Assembly (NCBI GenBank): GCA_023251255.1
Contig: JAHEZD010000037.1
Span: 1 to 54,118, forward strand
DNA: 54,118 bases
Reading direction: 5' to 3'
Source of the DNA: Chitinophagaceae bacterium
GTDB taxonomy: Bacteria > Bacteroidota > Bacteroidia > Chitinophagales > Chitinophagaceae
Made by a program: the position numbers and the translations under genes. Within the stretch, counting starts at the first letter, position 1. Each line of letters opens with the position of its first letter. The notes below the pieces were generated by a model, which was given only the letters and a program-made list of their open reading frames with translations, was not told the DNA's origin and searched no databases. Below, piece by piece: positions 8,644 through 17,510 of this stretch.

Positions 8644-9711
8644 ATGGCATCGTTCCATTTTAAAGAACAAAATACCTACCTTTTGTTCATGAATTTTTCC
8701 ATAGAAAAACGGCTGATTGTCTTCAGTTCTTTTTTTGTTTCATTGATCACCAATATCCCAAGACTATTGGCCTTGCGACAAGATGGGATCATGCATCAAT
8801 TATGGAAATTTGATTTGTACGAATTCCTATTCCAAGTACTCTATAACTTCCTGTTCTGTTTTATTGTAAGTTATTACAACATCAAACAATTAAATGGTAT
8901 AAGCAAGAAACAAAAAAAGGTAGTGCCAATTATAGCAACCAACTTGTTTCTCCTGCTTACATTTTCATTCATTGGTATTTTCTTGCAGAAGCAGCTTTTT
9001 CACAGCAATACGCCTGCATTTATTTTCAAGGGAGGATATGTCATAAGATTGCTGCTCAGCCTCTTGCTGCTCATCATCATTATTGAAATCTTCTTCTTGC
9101 TGGAGAAGAACAGGCTAAAGGATATTGAACATGAAAAGTTGCGTAACGCTTTATTAAAAACGGAGCTGGAATTGTTGAAAGGTCAGTTGAACCCGCATTT
9201 CTTCTTCAATTCATTGAGTAGTTTATCAGCTATTGTAAGGGAAGACCCCATTAAGGCACAGCATTATATCAATCATCTATCAAAAGCATACCGTTATTCA
9301 TTGCAGGCCACGGAGAGCCATCTGGTGAGTTTGTCAGATGAATTGCAGACCCTTGAATCCTATACAGAATTGTTGAAAATGCGTTACGAAAATGCCTTTA
9401 GCGTAAAGATTGATGTGGAAGAAAAATGGTTGGCAGCAAAGCTTCCACATATCAGCTTGCAGCCATTAATTGAAAATGCAATGAAGCACAATGCTGCATC
9501 TGCCACCAACCCTTTGAACATCCACTTGTATGTTCTGGAAGGAAGCCTTATCTGCAAGAACAATTTGCAGCCATTGGCCTATCAGGAAAAAACAACAGGC
9601 ACTGGCTTGGCAAATCTTGCTGAAAGAATAAGGATATTACTGCAACAAGAAATAGAAATTGAGAAAACAAGTGGTAGTTTTATTGTTAAGATTCCCTTGG
9701 TAATAAACTAA
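8644..9711 (+). CDS. LytS/YehU-type sensor histidine kinase
   Basis: 355 residues as called; a second ATG at 8689 (MNFSIEKRLIVF) would give 340 and puts the membrane region closer to the start. The N-terminal half has four hydrophobic helices and no extracytoplasmic sensor domain of any size. A His_kinase domain follows, with the phospho-acceptor block LKGQLNPHFFFNSLSSLSA (His at about residue 185), then a HATPase region with an N-box in LQPLIENAMKHNA and a glycine motif TGTGLANLAERI. It is followed 4 bp later by a LytTR response regulator, the standard partner. The signal sensed is unknown. Confidence 0.9.
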   Translation: MASFHFKEQNTYLLFMNFSIEKRLIVFSSFFVSLITNIPRLLALRQDGIMHQLWKFDLYEFLFQVLYNFLFCFIVSYYNIKQLNGISKKQKKVVPIIATNLFLLLTFSFIGIFLQKQLFHSNTPAFIFKGGYVIRLLLSLLLLIIIIEIFFLLEKNRLKDIEHEKLRNALLKTELELLKGQLNPHFFFNSLSSLSAIVREDPIKAQHYINHLSKAYRYSLQATESHLVSLSDELQTLESYTELLKMRYENAFSVKIDVEEKWLAAKLPHISLQPLIENAMKHNAASATNPLNIHLYVLEGSLICKNNLQPLAYQEKTTGTGLANLAERIRILLQQEIEIEKTSGSFIVKIPLVIN

Positions 9712-9715
9712 TTCC

Positions 9716-10501
9716 ATGCCCATACAAATTGCCATCATAGAAGATGAACCAGCTACTGCAAGGAACCTGCAATATCTCCTTCAGAAGATAGACAACAGTA
9801 TTGAAGTGCTGGCAACATTGAGCGGTGTGGACGAATCCATCCAATGGCTGAAACTGAATGGCAATAAGGTGAACCTAATTTTTGCAGACATCCATTTATC
9901 CGATGGAACAGCCTTCCATATTTTCCAGCAGCATAGCATTGCAAAACCCATCATTTTCGTGACGGCTTATGACCACTATGCCTTGCAGGCATTTAAAACC
10001 AATGGCATTGACTATATACTGAAACCATTTGATGAAACTGAACTGGCCAATGCTTTGGATAAATTCAAACAGTTATTCTCCCATAAAGGCAACCCATCAA
10101 CCAACCATTCAGCTCTTACGAGCTTCTTGCAAGCCATTCAATCAAATGGATTAGTGCCTACCTACAGGCAATCCTTTTTGGTCCATTTCAGGAACAAGCT
10201 TGTTCCATTGGAAGCATCAACCATTAGTTGGTTCCATACAGAAAACGAGGTGGTGTATGCATCCACTTCCGACAACAATCAATATGTGATTGAACAAACC
10301 TTGGAAGAACTGGAAAAGCAATTGAATCCAATTATCTTTTTCCGGGCCAATAGGAAATTTATTGTCCAAAGAAAATCCATTACCGAAGTGGAACTATATT
10401 TCAATGGAAGGCTATCGCTAAAGTTCATACCTGCATGCCCTGAACTCGTTCTTATCAGCAAGGCAAGGGTTCCCCTTTTCAAGGATTGGATGAACACCTA
10501 A
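9716..10501 (+). CDS. LytTR-family response regulator
   Basis: The protein has 261 residues. The receiver domain (about 1-120) carries the acidic pair in IIEDEP, the phosphorylatable Asp58 in LIFADIHLSD, the Thr in FVTAYD and the Lys in ILKPFDE. The C-terminal LytTR DNA-binding domain (about 155-261) shows the typical ISWFHTENEVVYAST and FFRANRKFIVQRKSITEVE segments. It forms an operon with the kinase just upstream. Targets are unknown, but the lipoprotein and T9SS cargo genes downstream on the same strand are candidates by position. Confidence 0.93.
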   Translation: MPIQIAIIEDEPATARNLQYLLQKIDNSIEVLATLSGVDESIQWLKLNGNKVNLIFADIHLSDGTAFHIFQQHSIAKPIIFVTAYDHYALQAFKTNGIDYILKPFDETELANALDKFKQLFSHKGNPSTNHSALTSFLQAIQSNGLVPTYRQSFLVHFRNKLVPLEASTISWFHTENEVVYASTSDNNQYVIEQTLEELEKQLNPIIFFRANRKFIVQRKSITEVELYFNGRLSLKFIPACPELVLISKARVPLFKDWMNT

Positions 10502-10595
10502 AATTCACCCCCTGTTTTTTCAGCTTCACCCATTTTGGAAAATATACTGTTCATGCAGCTCGTCTGTATGTCATTCATTAACCAAAATAATCATC

Positions 10596-11336
10596 ATGAA
10601 AAAGCATTTCCTGTCATTTAGACAACCCAGTTTGTGGAAATCAGTTTCCTTGTGTGCAATAGTATTTTCCATCCTTTCTACTTCCTGCAAAAAAAGTTCA
10701 GATACCAGTAGTACTACTGTAACCGAAGACGATGCTGTAGAAATAGTAGCAAGGTCAGTTGACCCAAGTACAGGTGGATTAGCAGACCAGGTAAACAACA
10801 ACATTGCCATCATACAGAACTATTCAGGTTATTGTGGCCTGCAAAAGGATTCCACAATAAGCCACAGTGCTTCAAGTACACTTGTTTCTTACTCCTATGC
10901 ATTGCATTGGGGTTGGATGTTAACCTGCAGTAGTTTGAGCGTTCCCCAAAGATTTGATTTTGCCTTTACGGGTAAAAGCTCTTATGATGCAGTTCGCATG
11001 TCATCAAATGATAGTAGCATTGCCACTGCTACAGTAACTGGCCTTGAACCAACTTCAAGCCAATATACCTTCAACCAGTCCTACACGCGCAAGGGAAGCC
11101 AGGTATCCAAAATCAGGAACCAGAACAGTTTCACCAGTACTGCTACATTGACTTCTACCGATATTAAAGTAGATAAGGGTACCAAGAAAATTGCTTCAGG
11201 CACTGCAAGCATCAACATTACTGGTGCATCAACATCGGGCAATTCATTTAGTTATAATGGCTCCATCACATTCTTAGGAAACAATACTGCCACTGTATTG
11301 CTCAACAGTGGAACCAGTTATACCATTCAATGGTAA
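10596..11336 (+). CDS. Hypothetical lipoprotein
   Basis: The protein has 246 residues. A signal peptide ends in a lipobox ILSTSC with the acylated cysteine at residue 31, followed by KKSSD and a Ser/Thr-rich linker. The rest is predicted beta-rich with many Ser, Thr and Asn and no recognised domain. It likely sits in the periplasm or on the outer membrane. It starts 94 bp after the response-regulator gene and ends in a strong hairpin terminator. Confidence 0.7.
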   Translation: MKKHFLSFRQPSLWKSVSLCAIVFSILSTSCKKSSDTSSTTVTEDDAVEIVARSVDPSTGGLADQVNNNIAIIQNYSGYCGLQKDSTISHSASSTLVSYSYALHWGWMLTCSSLSVPQRFDFAFTGKSSYDAVRMSSNDSSIATATVTGLEPTSSQYTFNQSYTRKGSQVSKIRNQNSFTSTATLTSTDIKVDKGTKKIASGTASINITGASTSGNSFSYNGSITFLGNNTATVLLNSGTSYTIQW

Positions 11337-11354
11337 CAAGCATTTAGCCTCGCT

Positions 11355-11399
11355 ATAAAGGTTGAACCATCTTTTATTGAGAAGTGGTTCAACCTTTAT
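11355..11399 (+). terminator. 15-bp hairpin terminator
   Basis: Arms 11355-11369 and 11385-11399 pair perfectly and end in a short T-rich run. It lies about 18 bp after the lipoprotein stop codon and upstream of the next gene. This argues that the ORF opening at 11384 really starts at 11456. Confidence 0.8.
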
Positions 11400-11455
11400 T
11401 TACTGCGTTCCTGAAAAGAGCTTATATCAAATTAATACCTATCAAAACAACTGCC

Positions 11456-13093
11456 ATGAAACTATACACCAAAACAACAATACTGTTCTGTTTGACAGCT
11501 TTTTTTGCAAAATCACAATCCACCTATACTTCTACCAACTTTGCCAACAGTGGCGATACATTTTACTTAAGCAAGGCGAATATGGGCAGTTTCAATTTTG
11601 ATACAACAGGTACAGGTATTATTTGGAACTATTCAGGTTTGGTGGGTTCGTCGCAAAGAAGGTTGGTGTATAGGCTTCCAACGCAAACAGGTTACAGTAA
11701 CTTTCAATGGCCTTACATCTTCAATACCAGCAACACGAACCTTTCTTCTACAGATGGCGAAACTGTTTCTGTGCTTACATTACAGGCAAGCAACCCCAAT
11801 GATTATTTTCTCAAATCAACCACTGTATTACAAGAAAAAGCATCTTCCTATAACGTGGCATTAAATGGCGTGGCCATCAACTTGAAAAATATTTATACCA
11901 ACCCTGATACCATTTATCATTTCCCCATCACTTATGGAAATGCAGCAACTTCCCACGCAACATTCACTACAAATATTCCCGGGATATTTTATAGAAATGC
12001 GGTGATAGACAGGAGGGATACTGTAAAAGGCTGGGGAACAGTTGTAACGCCTTATGGCACATTTCCTAACTGTTTAAAGCTTGTATCAACAGTTACACAA
12101 AAAGATTCCGTTGCTGTTTATGGTACTGTTATACCAACTGGGGATACAAGTTTCTACCGGGAAATTTCCTGGCTTGACCCTTCAAAAAGGCAACCAGTAC
12201 TAAAAGTGGTGCAGAACAAAATTGCTGGCATTTACATTACTCAGAGCATTGAATATTTGGACAACCAACATTATTATCAACCTCATGCTTTGTTTGGTTA
12301 TTATCCCATTGCACCTATAGTAGGCGATACGGTCACCTTCCAAAACTTAAGTACCAATGCTTATGATTATAAATGGAATTTCACTGATGCAGCAAGTGGC
12401 AGCAACGATAGTTCCAATTTATCCAATCCGCAACATATTTTTAATGCAGCAGGAACCTATAACGTAAAATTGATTGCCTTTAATGGCCCTTTAAGTGATA
12501 CTACTATTCTGCCTGTTGTTGTAGGTACAGCTTTACCAATGAATTTCAGCTACTTTAAAGGGACGCAAATAAACAACAAGAACCAACTGAATTGGGAAAC
12601 CTACAATGAACAAAACATAGATAATTTCATTGTTGAGAAAAGCACTAATGGTACAGCTTTTTTATCCATTGGAAAAGTATTGAGCAAGAGGAACAATGCC
12701 AGCAATAACCTCTACCAGTTTGTTGATGATGCCACATTGCAACCCATCAATTATTACAGGTTGAAAGTGGTAAGCAAGGATGGTAAGTACCAATATTCAT
12801 CAGTGGTGGCAATGCAGCAAACAAAACAGTCGAAAGACATTCAACTGATGCCAAATATTATCAGCAAAAATCAGTTAGTTGTATTATCAATTAAAGCAGA
12901 AAATAAGAACAGCTTGCAATTAAGGATATTTAGTGGCAATGGAAGTATTTTGTACAATACCAGTTTAAACGTTATTGAAGGGACCAACTTCTTTACGCTA
13001 CCCGTATCAAGTTTAAGTAGTGGCATTTACGTGGTGCAGTGCATCAATAACACAAACCATTCAATAAACAGTTTACCATTAATTATCCAATAA
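11456..13093 (+). CDS. T9SS-secreted protein with PKD domain and type A sorting domain
   Basis: 545 residues when started at MKLYTKTTILFCLTAFF, a signal peptide cleaved near KSQS. Earlier in-frame codons fall inside the preceding terminator hairpin and are not signal-like. The central part carries a PKD-like fold (GDTVTFQNLSTNAYDYKWNF through FNAAGTYNVKLIAFNG, about 305-365). A fibronectin-like stretch follows (LNWETYNEQNIDNFIVEKS ... YYRLKVVSKDGKYQYSSVV). The C-terminus is a T9SS sorting domain ending SGIYVVQCIN and a short beta strand. Its last ~190 residues have the same layout as the cargo encoded at 1505-5065. Probably a surface or secreted protein; its ligand is unknown. Confidence 0.85.
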   Translation: MKLYTKTTILFCLTAFFAKSQSTYTSTNFANSGDTFYLSKANMGSFNFDTTGTGIIWNYSGLVGSSQRRLVYRLPTQTGYSNFQWPYIFNTSNTNLSSTDGETVSVLTLQASNPNDYFLKSTTVLQEKASSYNVALNGVAINLKNIYTNPDTIYHFPITYGNAATSHATFTTNIPGIFYRNAVIDRRDTVKGWGTVVTPYGTFPNCLKLVSTVTQKDSVAVYGTVIPTGDTSFYREISWLDPSKRQPVLKVVQNKIAGIYITQSIEYLDNQHYYQPHALFGYYPIAPIVGDTVTFQNLSTNAYDYKWNFTDAASGSNDSSNLSNPQHIFNAAGTYNVKLIAFNGPLSDTTILPVVVGTALPMNFSYFKGTQINNKNQLNWETYNEQNIDNFIVEKSTNGTAFLSIGKVLSKRNNASNNLYQFVDDATLQPINYYRLKVVSKDGKYQYSSVVAMQQTKQSKDIQLMPNIISKNQLVVLSIKAENKNSLQLRIFSGNGSILYNTSLNVIEGTNFFTLPVSSLSSGIYVVQCINNTNHSINSLPLIIQ

Positions 13094-13096
13094 TAA

Positions 13097-13128
13097 AAGA
13101 GGAGGAAACTGATTGGCTTCCTCCTCTT
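13097..13128. terminator. Bidirectional hairpin between convergent genes
   Basis: Arms 13097-13107 and 13118-13128 are perfectly complementary, followed by a T-rich run on the plus strand and an A-rich flank on the other side. It lies between the plus-strand T9SS cargo and the minus-strand gene ending at 13134. Confidence 0.8.
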
Positions 13129-13133
13129 ACTTT

Positions 13134-13673
13134 TTACTCCTTGCCCCCCACCCCTTTAAACTGGTGTATGGTATCTTTAAACAACACATTGAACGTAGTC
13201 AACGAACCGTACACAGCAGTGATATACTGCTGCAAGTCAACTTTCTCTTCATCGGTCAATACTTTATGGGCATTGATTTTTTGCTCTATCAAGCGCAGCC
13301 TGTCCCTTAGCATCACAATCTTGTGGAAGAAAGTTTCTATAGGAATTTCCTTGGCTTGCAGACTTGCATCTTTGGGTTGAAGAACCATTGTGCCGCTGTT
13401 CCATTTCAAGGCCATCGGTACCAACTGGAATTCGTGAAGCCGCTGCTCCAGGATATTGCCCACTGCCAGTTCTATATCTGCCAATGAAATGGCATTGCTT
13501 TCAGCGGTACCTTCCATTTTTTCAATCACTTTCAGTTCATAATCCTTTCCAATACTCTTGGTTCCATTTTGTGACTTGAACCAGATGGTATAGAACTCAC
13601 TGCCCGCATCTACGATTACACCCTTACCAAAATGCGGATGCTCCACCCTTGAACCTATGCCCAATATTTCCAT
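13134..13673 (-). CDS. Conserved hypothetical protein with Tudor/SH3-like N-terminus
   Basis: 179 residues from MEILGIGSRVEHPHFGKGVI; the longer reading adds 12 residues that look non-coding. The first ~50 residues (GSRVEHPHFGKGVIVDAG, then FYTIWFKSQNG) resemble the small beta-barrel found at the end of UvrD/PcrA helicases and in CarD-like proteins, with its H-x-x-F-G-x-G-x-V pattern. The remainder is alpha-helical and charged. The function is not known; a nucleic-acid or RNA-polymerase contact is a guess from the N-terminal fold. It is transcribed singly, with a long hairpin element upstream and a shared terminator downstream. Confidence 0.6.
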   Translation of the reverse strand: MEILGIGSRVEHPHFGKGVIVDAGSEFYTIWFKSQNGTKSIGKDYELKVIEKMEGTAESNAISLADIELAVGNILEQRLHEFQLVPMALKWNSGTMVLQPKDASLQAKEIPIETFFHKIVMLRDRLRLIEQKINAHKVLTDEEKVDLQQYITAVYGSLTTFNVLFKDTIHQFKGVGGKE

Positions 13674-13735
13674 ATCATTTAGTTTACGCCAAAGAAAATA
13701 AAAAAACACTAATGGCCATTATTAATTGTCTATTA

Positions 13736-13878
13736 GTAGTGGCCCATTTTGAATACTTGAGTGTCAGCCTGAGCTTGTCGAAGGCGGTTTGTAGCGTAAT
13801 TCTAATTCGGTTTCGACAAGCTCAACCCCGATGAAAAATCGGGGCAAGCTCTGCCAATAATTCAAAATAAGCCACTAC
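13736..13878. repeat. Nested inverted repeat, second copy of the REP-type core
   Basis: The outer arms are 13736-13754 and 13860-13878 (about 17 of 19 bases pair). The inner perfect 12-bp arms are 13771-13782 and 13812-13823. A small 7-bp hairpin (CCCCGAT / ATCGGGG) lies at 13826-13844. The core matches the element at 1-117, but the outer arms differ. It sits between two minus-strand genes, immediately downstream of the one ending at 13883. Confidence 0.65.
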
Positions 13879-13882
13879 CTGT

Positions 13883-15658
13883 CTATTTACGTTTCCATAG
13901 CACCACATCATTTCTTACCAATACACTATCGTAGCGCTGGCGCAAGGAAGCTTCCAGCATGGGTATATGTGTGGCACTGTCCACAATAATCCACGGATAG
14001 CTATCATTAAAAGAAAACGCTTTGGTAGACGGGCTGCCGGGAAACTGTTGATACACGAAAAGTTCCTTTTGCTTCATCCTATAGTCCAACTGCATAGCAG
14101 GCAAAAAGAAAAAGCTGAATGTATAACAAGTATCCACTGGTGCATGGCTGCGTTTGTACATGGTTGCACTTACTGCCCATGCAGACCTATCTTCATAGGA
14201 GTAACCAGCAAGGATGGCACTTTTTCTTCCATAGATCCAGTAGGCACAAACAGCGACCACTGTGCACAAGGCCATTACCAGTAGTTGCTTCCGTTCCACA
14301 ACAAATAGCCTGATGAACAGCAACAATAGAAGCAATACAAAGACTACCAAGTTCAAGAAAATACGCTGTGCAATAAAAGTGCGCTGCATAAAAAAAGCAA
14401 GCAGTGGTATATAGCATCCAAACACGGATATATAAAATAGCCATTTAACCTTTATAGTTGTTGCATGCTTGCTTATTTTACTAAATAGCAGTATGGATAC
14501 AAGCGTAATAATGATTACAGCCAAAAAAGCAACCACTGGTTTTCCATAATAGCTATAATCATAAGTCTTGCGTATAAAATTGATTATATCGTGCCAAGTA
14601 ACCACGCCTAATTTTTCATACCCCAGATACAATAGCTGGTGAAAATTGCCCCATCCACCAGAAGATACAATCACGGGTAAATAAAGCAATAAGGTGACGG
14701 CTGTGCATATCACTGCACTCTTAAAAAAGTTCCTGAAAAGGAATATTCTTTTATTGAACAGCCAATACAAAAAAGTAATCAGCACCATACTGCCATAAGC
14801 GTACATATAACTGGGTACAGTGTACAGTCCCAAAATGGAAAAAAGGGTAAAGTAAGTCCAGTAGCGTTTTCTATCGGCCGTTAAAATATTTATTAGACAT
14901 AACAATGAACCCGTGGAGAACAGGAGCAAGAAACTGTACCCCCTTGCCATAAATGAAAACAATACTACAGGAATAGAAGAAACAAATATGAGCACAGCCA
15001 ATGCTGCAATTACATCCTTTACTATATGCCTGAACAATTTAAACAGCGCAAGGCAGCATAACAACATGGACAACAAGGAAGGCAGCCTGTAGGCAACCGC
15101 ATAATTGATAGGCAGTAAACCGAAAGCATAACTAACAATGGAGAAAAGAATATGGTTATTGGGATAGGGATAGAATGTAGCGGCCACCAATGGACCGTTC
15201 ATGCTGAAATTACTAATGGTGTAGGCTTCATCATGGGTGATGGGATAATACAGCATGTACCAGATACTTTGTGCAGCCAATAATACCAAAGCACCAATAA
15301 GTATTATTTTGCTGATTGCATCTATGCTCTTCCAGGTAATACGCATAGCTTCAAAAGGATATCTAACATAAGACCATATAGCTTTTAACCATGAAACCAG
15401 CCTTGCAGCATAGTATATGGCTACACAAGCTACAGCAACAAGCATTCCTCCTGCTACAAGCGTTACAATCTTAAACAATCGGTACAAGTTAGGAGTAACA
15501 GCTTGCTTAATGGCATCCAATCGCTGTTGCCGGTGAATAATATTGGCTACATAAATCACAAATGTGTCATAGCTTTTATGTACCGGTACATAGATACAAA
15601 AAAAGTACAGGCATATTAGCATGGCAACAAAAGAGGCAACAAAAAATCTAGTTTTCAT
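13883..15658 (-). CDS. GT-C-like multi-spanning membrane protein (tandem paralog 1)
   Basis: 591 residues from MKTRFFVASFVAMLICLYFF; a longer in-frame reading overlaps the neighbouring gene and was not used. About 11-13 hydrophobic segments are visible. After the third comes THDEAYTISNFSMNGP and then YPYPNNHILFSIVSYAFGLL, a layout resembling GT-C glycosyltransferases of the ArnT/PMT kind, which use polyprenyl-phosphate sugars and carry an acidic pair in the first periplasmic loop. The C-terminal periplasmic tail ends VLVRNDVVLWKRK. It lies 16 bp downstream of a clear paralog with the same motifs and tail. The substrate is unknown. Confidence 0.65.
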   Translation of the reverse strand: MKTRFFVASFVAMLICLYFFCIYVPVHKSYDTFVIYVANIIHRQQRLDAIKQAVTPNLYRLFKIVTLVAGGMLVAVACVAIYYAARLVSWLKAIWSYVRYPFEAMRITWKSIDAISKIILIGALVLLAAQSIWYMLYYPITHDEAYTISNFSMNGPLVAATFYPYPNNHILFSIVSYAFGLLPINYAVAYRLPSLLSMLLCCLALFKLFRHIVKDVIAALAVLIFVSSIPVVLFSFMARGYSFLLLFSTGSLLCLINILTADRKRYWTYFTLFSILGLYTVPSYMYAYGSMVLITFLYWLFNKRIFLFRNFFKSAVICTAVTLLLYLPVIVSSGGWGNFHQLLYLGYEKLGVVTWHDIINFIRKTYDYSYYGKPVVAFLAVIIITLVSILLFSKISKHATTIKVKWLFYISVFGCYIPLLAFFMQRTFIAQRIFLNLVVFVLLLLLLFIRLFVVERKQLLVMALCTVVAVCAYWIYGRKSAILAGYSYEDRSAWAVSATMYKRSHAPVDTCYTFSFFFLPAMQLDYRMKQKELFVYQQFPGSPSTKAFSFNDSYPWIIVDSATHIPMLEASLRQRYDSVLVRNDVVLWKRK

Positions 15659-15674
15659 TTTTTTGACTGGTATC

Positions 15675-17444
15675 TTATTTTCTTTTCCAAAGCACCGCTT
15701 CTTTCCGTACCAAAATAGGTGTATAGGCTGCATGAAGCCTAACAGAATCCTGGATTGGATGATTATGTGTTGAAATAATCCAAGGATAATGATCATTCAG
15801 ATCAAATATTTTTGATGAAGGACTGTTGGCCTCAATTTGATAGATAACAATATCCCTCTTATTCAATGCCCATTTCATTTGTAAGGTATTGGTATAATAA
15901 AGGTCAAAAGAGTAGCAGGTATCAATTCCATTGCTTCGGTTTTCGAAAACCTTGTTTGTTAGGTCCCACGCAATCTTGCTGGAATTTGATTCGTTGTTCA
16001 CCATCTTGCTTTTCCATGCATAAGAAATATTCAAGCAACATACAAGCACTAAAGTAAGCACAGCAATCAAGTTTTTGACCATTGCTCCCTTAATGCTCGA
16101 AAGCATCAATGCACATAATAGCACCAAACAAATGGCCATATAACTATGTATCCTTTCCGGTTGCATTTTGTGCTGCACCATGAAGCTAATAAAAGGCATT
16201 AGCAGCCCAACGGTACCATAAAATAATATTGATCTCTGATAGTCGCTCATTCCTTTAAGCTTGCTTAGGCTCATCTGTATTGCCCAGATTATTAGCACAA
16301 CAAAAAAGGCACCTGCAACAATCCTTTTCTCAAAAAATTGATACGGGTAAATGCCTAAATAAAAATTTTCAAGATTATTGATGCTGTTAGTATGGCTTTC
16401 ATCATAGCCTACATATATTACTTTGAGAAAACCGGCCCATCCACCTGAAGTAAAAATGATGGGCAAATACAATAATAGGATTACCATGCCAGCTATTACA
16501 TTATACTTAATAAACTGTAGCAACGCATGTGTTTTTTTAGCAAATAGCAGTTGAAGTGAGCTGGCAATGATGACTACAGCAAACGGGTACATGAAACTAG
16601 GCAATGTATAAAATCCCAATATGGAAAAAAGGCAGAATAACTTATTGTAAACCATTTTATTTGTTTGCACAAATTCAATGGCGCAATAAAGCACCAAACT
16701 AAAAAAAAGGAAGATGAAGCTATAGCCCCTTGCCTGTGCTGCAAATAGCATCACTGGAAGCATCAATACAAAAATAAAAACAAGAAGGCTTGCTATTAAA
16801 TCGTTTGCTGTCTTTTTTATCAGCATATACAGTACAAAACAAGTCAAGATGATGGCCATAAGCGAGGGCAACCTGAAAGCATACGCTGGCGGTAATGGCA
16901 GGTATTTAAATGGCCAAGATACAATGGAGAAGAAAATGTGGTTGTTTGGATAAGGATAGAATGTTGCAGCTACTATAGGACCAGGCAATATAAAACTATG
17001 AACAGTATAGGTTTCATCATGCAGGTAAAGCAATTTTCCCATCAACAGAACGCTTTGAACAACTAAATAGACAATGGCCAATGAAAAAATTGCTTTACTA
17101 ACATTTGATGATTGCTGCCAGTTGCGCTTCCAAACATTCAAGGCCCTCTGAAATACCGAAAAGTACCTTAATAGCACATTCCTTACTTTATCAACTTTAA
17201 GGAAAATGTAACCCGTACAGGCCATTAAAATTATAGTGGCAACACAAATAGCAATCCTAATGATATTGAAATTGCCTATGGATAGATGTTCCCTAATTGA
17301 ACCTATTCTTTGCTTCTTATTGATAAGGGCTGCTGCATACCCGATAAAAAAATCATACCCATAGAAAATGGGCAATAAAATATTTGAAATGAAAACATAC
17401 CAACCAGCAATGATCAATAAGTAAATAAGGATTCTGGTACGCAT
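15675..17444 (-). CDS. GT-C-like multi-spanning membrane protein (tandem paralog 2)
   Basis: 589 residues, starting MRTRILIYLLIIAGWYVFIS. It shares with its downstream neighbour the loop LHDETYTVHSFILPGPIVAA, the block YPYPNNHIFFSIVSWPF, the pattern of transmembrane helices, the middle FTSGGWAGF versus SSGGWGNF loop, and the tail ILVRKEAVLWKRK. The two clearly arose by tandem duplication and have since diverged. A GT-C polyprenyl-sugar transferase is the best guess from layout, not from a confirmed motif. The first gene of the pair is likely translated from the same message. Confidence 0.65.
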   Translation of the reverse strand: MRTRILIYLLIIAGWYVFISNILLPIFYGYDFFIGYAAALINKKQRIGSIREHLSIGNFNIIRIAICVATIILMACTGYIFLKVDKVRNVLLRYFSVFQRALNVWKRNWQQSSNVSKAIFSLAIVYLVVQSVLLMGKLLYLHDETYTVHSFILPGPIVAATFYPYPNNHIFFSIVSWPFKYLPLPPAYAFRLPSLMAIILTCFVLYMLIKKTANDLIASLLVFIFVLMLPVMLFAAQARGYSFIFLFFSLVLYCAIEFVQTNKMVYNKLFCLFSILGFYTLPSFMYPFAVVIIASSLQLLFAKKTHALLQFIKYNVIAGMVILLLYLPIIFTSGGWAGFLKVIYVGYDESHTNSINNLENFYLGIYPYQFFEKRIVAGAFFVVLIIWAIQMSLSKLKGMSDYQRSILFYGTVGLLMPFISFMVQHKMQPERIHSYMAICLVLLCALMLSSIKGAMVKNLIAVLTLVLVCCLNISYAWKSKMVNNESNSSKIAWDLTNKVFENRSNGIDTCYSFDLYYTNTLQMKWALNKRDIVIYQIEANSPSSKIFDLNDHYPWIISTHNHPIQDSVRLHAAYTPILVRKEAVLWKRK

Positions 17445-17510
17445 ATATGATGAAACTTGTTAGTGATTTCAGCAAACTTCGTTATTATATGCTTCCGATA
17501 AACAAGATAA

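Noticed and set aside
11362-11601. A 79-codon ORF and the extended N-terminus of the second T9SS cargo
   Set aside because: Both begin in or beside a terminator hairpin, and the downstream ATG at 11456 gives a proper signal peptide.
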